In this document: positions 61,143-64,000 of the stretch, piece after piece
Numbering within the stretch: the first letter of the stretch is position 1
Layout of the letters: the number at the start of each line of letters is the position of its first letter
DNA from: Leeuwenhoekiella sp044542075
GTDB taxonomy: Bacteria; Bacteroidota; Bacteroidia; Flavobacteriales; Flavobacteriaceae
Length of the DNA: 64,000 bases
Reading direction: 5' to 3'
Assembly: GCF_044542075.1 (NCBI RefSeq)
Contig: NZ_JBITTU010000004.1
Location: 310,001 to 374,000, forward strand
Notes under the pieces: model-generated
The model's input: only the letters and a program-made list of their open reading frames with translations
What the model was told of the DNA's origin: nothing
The model's database searches: none
Position numbers and translations under genes: made by a program

Positions 61143-62540
61143 ATGAAAACAAACAAACATTTTTATTTTTTAGTGTCTTGCTTAGCACTTATTATTTTAA
61201 TGGGCTGCAGTGACGATGATAATGTCAATGTAGATTCTACTCCAGAATTTGCAGACTTAATAAGTGAAATATCTTCTTTGCCGGGTCAGACATTTAATTT
61301 GGAGGCGATAATTAACGATCCTGCAGGTATTAAATCTATACGTCTGCACTATGAGCCTTGGTTTTTAGATAAGACTATTAGTAAAGACTCTTTACCTACA
61401 AGTTATACCTTAAATTATAGTTTTAAAATTCCTGAAGATGCTCTTAACGACTCTTCACATACAATAAGTATCACCGCAGAGAATGCGGGAGGAGTAACCA
61501 CTCAGCGCGAAGTTGTAGTTAGTTTAGATGCAGATATTACAGCACCACAAATAGCTTTTGTAAGTCCTGCAAACGCCAGTACGGTACAGATAGGGGAAGG
61601 AGATGAGATTTTATTAGATATTAACCTTACTGATAACAAGTCTTTAGGTGAGTTTAAAATTGAAAGTGATATCCTAAATGAGACTATAGAACTTTCAGAG
61701 AAGTCTGCTAACTACAATAAGTCTATAAATATTGAGCAACCCGGTCTATATATTTTCAATATTACATTAACAGATAAAGCTGGCAATACGGTTACTTCAA
61801 CGCGATCTGTAAATGTTGTAGATGAACTGAATTTTCTTCAAATGTTTTTGGCAGATCAAGCAGAGCCTAGTGCTTTTGATAATGCAATATCGGGATATCC
61901 TTATGTGGCAGATGCGAGTACCGTGAGCGGAGAAGAGGGTTTTGTATTTACAATTAAATATTTTGCTGACAGTGCTAATAAAGAAGTTCGTTTTGTGGCT
62001 CAGCAAACTGGTTTTGGTCCATTCACATTTGGTGGTGATGCAAATACTCCCGGAAATTTAGTTATTGGCTCAGATGCTTCAGTTTCTCCCATTATTATTT
62101 CAGAGCCTGGATATTATGATATCAAAATGGATCTAAGGGATTTAACCTATACTGTAAATTCTATAACGGCCACTGCTCCTGCAAATATAGCTTCTGGTTT
62201 TACTGGGGTATATGCTACGGGTTCAGGTCTTTTAGTAGATGGTGTTGCTATTACACGATTTAATCCTTCGCAATCATCTGCTCCATTAAAAGTAGATCCG
62301 GATTTTCAATACAGATATTCCGCAGAGCTTGAATTTACAGCAGAAACCGGCCAGTTTATTTTTATAGGAAACCAGGTGAACTATAGCATTTTCTGGAGGT
62401 TGAATAGTGGCGATATAGAAGCTGCAAGTACTATAGTACCTCAAGGTGGTTCTAATTGTGCTTTTAGTGAGCAATATGAGGGCACTTACAAATTAACAGT
62501 AGATATATTTTTAAATACAATGACCATCACAAAGACTTAA
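61143..62540 (+). CDS. Ig-like outer-membrane lipoprotein of a glycan-uptake locus (SusE/SusF-like)
   Basis: A 465-residue lipoprotein (Cys22 after IILMG; DDD follows, a surface export mark). It has two Ig-like domains at about residues 33-130 (SSLPGQTFNLEAIINDPAGI; SITAENAGGVTTQREVVV) and 135-225 (APQIAFVSPANASTVQIGEG), and two C-terminal beta-sandwich modules. These resemble SusE/SusF-type glycan-binding modules (FQYRYSAELEFTAETGQFIF; YEGTYKLTVDIFLNTMTIT). It lies between the AraC regulator and a SusC gene, so a role in surface binding of the locus substrate is likely. It is unusual that it precedes SusC; normally SusE/F come last. Confidence 0.78.
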   Translation: MKTNKHFYFLVSCLALIILMGCSDDDNVNVDSTPEFADLISEISSLPGQTFNLEAIINDPAGIKSIRLHYEPWFLDKTISKDSLPTSYTLNYSFKIPEDALNDSSHTISITAENAGGVTTQREVVVSLDADITAPQIAFVSPANASTVQIGEGDEILLDINLTDNKSLGEFKIESDILNETIELSEKSANYNKSINIEQPGLYIFNITLTDKAGNTVTSTRSVNVVDELNFLQMFLADQAEPSAFDNAISGYPYVADASTVSGEEGFVFTIKYFADSANKEVRFVAQQTGFGPFTFGGDANTPGNLVIGSDASVSPIIISEPGYYDIKMDLRDLTYTVNSITATAPANIASGFTGVYATGSGLLVDGVAITRFNPSQSSAPLKVDPDFQYRYSAELEFTAETGQFIFIGNQVNYSIFWRLNSGDIEAASTIVPQGGSNCAFSEQYEGTYKLTVDIFLNTMTITKT

Positions 62541-62602
62541 ACATGGATTTTTTTGTGTGCTTAATAATTGAGAGAATTTTAAATAACGTAAATGTTTAAA
62601 TA

Positions 62603-64000
62603 ATGAATTTTATAAAAAAGTTAGTTGTTCTAATACTTTTTTGCAATGCATCTTTATATGCGCAAAAGACGGTTAGTGGTGTGGTAACAGATGAGAATGG
62701 TACTGTTTTACCCGGAGTTAATGTTATCGAGAAGGGTACAAATAATGGAGCGGTAAGCGACTTTGACGGAGTTTATAAATTAGAAACAGCTAATGATGCC
62801 ATTTTAGTTTTTAGTTTTCTAGGTTTTCAAAGTCAGGAAGTATCTGTAGCAAGTAAAACAACAATAGATGTAACCTTACAAAATGATCAGCAAGCATTAG
62901 ATGAAGTTGTTGTGATAGGTTATGGGGCTGTAGACAGAGATAAAATATCAAGTTCTATATCTACTGTAGAAGGAGAGGAATTAACTAAAATTACTGCAAG
63001 TAACCCTGCTGAAAGTTTACAAGGTAAAGCAGCAGGTGTGCAGGTACTCTCAGGTGGGGGAAATCCTGGTGCGTCTCCACAAATTCTTATACGTGGGGTT
63101 ACCTCAAATAATGGCACCTCACCTCTTATTGTATTAGATGGAGTGCCACAACCACAGGGTACTTCTCTTAATTTACTAAACCCTGCAGATATTAAGAATT
63201 TTCAAATTTTAAAAGATGCTTCAGCTTCTGCAATTTACGGCTCAAGAGCTTCTAATGGTGTGGTGCTTATTACCACAAAAAGAGGGAAAGAGGGAAAGAC
63301 TATTATCAATTTAGATTTTTCTCAAGGCTACCAAAGGTTAGAAAAGATAAATCTTGCTGGAGCAGATGAGTATATTCAGGTAATGAATTTAAGACGCACT
63401 AATGATGGGAGTGCGCCGCTATACAACGCAGAAGATTTTACTGCAGACACAGACTGGTGGGAGGAGACAATAGAAAATTTTGCACCAGTTACAAATTTTA
63501 ATTTACGTGCTTCGGGCGGTTCAGATAAAGTTAAATACGCTGCGAGTATGAGTTATTTTAATCAGGAGTCAAATTATACCAAGGGATATTATGAGAAAAT
63601 AACCGCCCGTTTTAATGTTGATTTTAAGTTATCTGATAAAATTACGCTAAAACAAGATTTGAACCCTAGAATTGAAAATTTTGGAAACTCCCCTAATTTG
63701 CTCTATAGCATATTAAGAATAGACCCGCTTACAGATGTGTATTTACCTCAAAACGAGCGTGTGGGCAACAGTTTTAGTATCTATGCACCCAGCAATAATC
63801 AAGTGCCTAACCCGGTGGGAAGCGTAGCAAGGTTGTTTAATGAAACTAAGTTTTTTGCGCTTATATCTAATACGCAGTTAAATTATGAGATAACGCCAGA
63901 GCTTACTTTTAATTCGCAATTAGGATTAAATATCAATCACTCTAGACAAGACATTTTTAACCCAACATATTTTACCACGCCTAATCAACAACAAGAGATT
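62603..64000 (+). CDS. SusC/RagA family TonB-dependent receptor (3' end outside window)
   Basis: The ATG at 62603 starts a frame that is open to base 64000 (466 codons seen). The signal peptide ends at about residue 20 (CNASLYAQ). The carboxypeptidase-regulatory-like domain is KTVSGVVTDENGTVLPGVNV. Next come the plug start VVVIGYGAVDRDKISSSI, LIRGVTSNNGTSPLIVLDGV, and FQILKDASASAIYGSRASNG, then the first barrel strands. It follows the Ig-like lipoprotein by 62 bases, so both are one transcript. The SusD partner, expected downstream, is outside the window. Confidence 0.93.
   Translation, partial: MNFIKKLVVLILFCNASLYAQKTVSGVVTDENGTVLPGVNVIEKGTNNGAVSDFDGVYKLETANDAILVFSFLGFQSQEVSVASKTTIDVTLQNDQQALDEVVVIGYGAVDRDKISSSISTVEGEELTKITASNPAESLQGKAAGVQVLSGGGNPGASPQILIRGVTSNNGTSPLIVLDGVPQPQGTSLNLLNPADIKNFQILKDASASAIYGSRASNGVVLITTKRGKEGKTIINLDFSQGYQRLEKINLAGADEYIQVMNLRRTNDGSAPLYNAEDFTADTDWWEETIENFAPVTNFNLRASGGSDKVKYAASMSYFNQESNYTKGYYEKITARFNVDFKLSDKITLKQDLNPRIENFGNSPNLLYSILRIDPLTDVYLPQNERVGNSFSIYAPSNNQVPNPVGSVARLFNETKFFALISNTQLNYEITPELTFNSQLGLNINHSRQDIFNPTYFTTPNQQQEI

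Noticed and set aside
1..64000. CRISPR arrays, insertion sequences, integrases, tRNA and rRNA genes
   Set aside because: I looked for regular repeat-spacer units, transposase motifs, att-type repeats and cloverleaf or rRNA sequences and saw none.

Overview
The window is a piece of a Flavobacteriaceae (Bacteroidota) chromosome. The evidence is two SusC-type receptors, one with its SusD partner, AT-rich DNA, many short lipoproteins, Bacteroidota-type promoter boxes (TAnnTTTG) rather than strong Shine-Dalgarno sites, and a set of typical flavobacterial housekeeping genes (MeaB, tricorn-type protease, Oar-like receptor, acyl-ACP desaturase, threonine dehydrogenase/Kbl, SHMT). A marine, polysaccharide-degrading genus is likely, but I cannot name it. 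I see no rRNA, tRNA, CRISPR array, insertion sequence or prophage.

Layout. 1-700: 3' end of a sugar-nucleotide epimerase gene and a small membrane protein. 778-2245: a surface lipoprotein gene behind a clear cobalamin riboswitch. 2363-5868: GH43 lipoprotein, orphan MeaB, Ohr, and a proline-tailed lipoprotein. 6005-8853: an ECF sigma factor operon with a membrane protein and a large secreted DUF4097-like protein carrying an internal repeat. 8941-9639: an M23 peptidase. 9929-18523: a polysaccharide-utilisation-type locus (SusC, SusD, AraC regulator, DUF5695-like enzyme). 18549-26744: DUF1684, AraC, DUF983, tricorn protease, coiled-coil lipoprotein, DEAD helicase and a PH-like membrane protein. 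27145-36062: Oar-like receptor, a 51-residue protein, M20 peptidase, acyl-ACP desaturase and S9 peptidase. 36231-40016: FabH, fumarylacetoacetase and SHMT. 40310-43376: receiver - histidine kinase - receiver. 43388-51884: GreA-like factor, RDD protein, hydrolase, phosphoesterase, Lrp, a threonine-to-glycine operon (tdh-kbl), a second GH43 and DUF4861. 52008-56245: a decaying locus of three STAS-domain sequences around two secreted pilin-like proteins and an usher/barrel-like protein. 56439-59729: DUF3891 and a UvrA2-type ATPase. 59929-64000: the start of a second SusC locus with an AraC regulator and an Ig-like lipoprotein placed before SusC.

Functional links. Vitamin B12 appears twice in the first 4.5 kb (riboswitch-controlled lipoprotein; MeaB, which serves B12-dependent methylmalonyl-CoA mutase). 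One-carbon/glycine metabolism appears three times (tdh, kbl, glyA). Glycan use is served by two SusC loci and two GH43 enzymes.

The most unusual part is 52.0-56.3 kb. A STAS-domain gene has been fused in frame to a 5'-truncated barrel gene and carries a premature stop. A divergent STAS gene is broken by a frameshift and has Glu at the usual phospho-serine position. An intact STAS gene ends the cluster. A 70-bp-spaced pair of identical palindromic sites before the receiver gene at 40310, and a perfect 13-bp inverted repeat before the first GH43 gene, are the best operator candidates.
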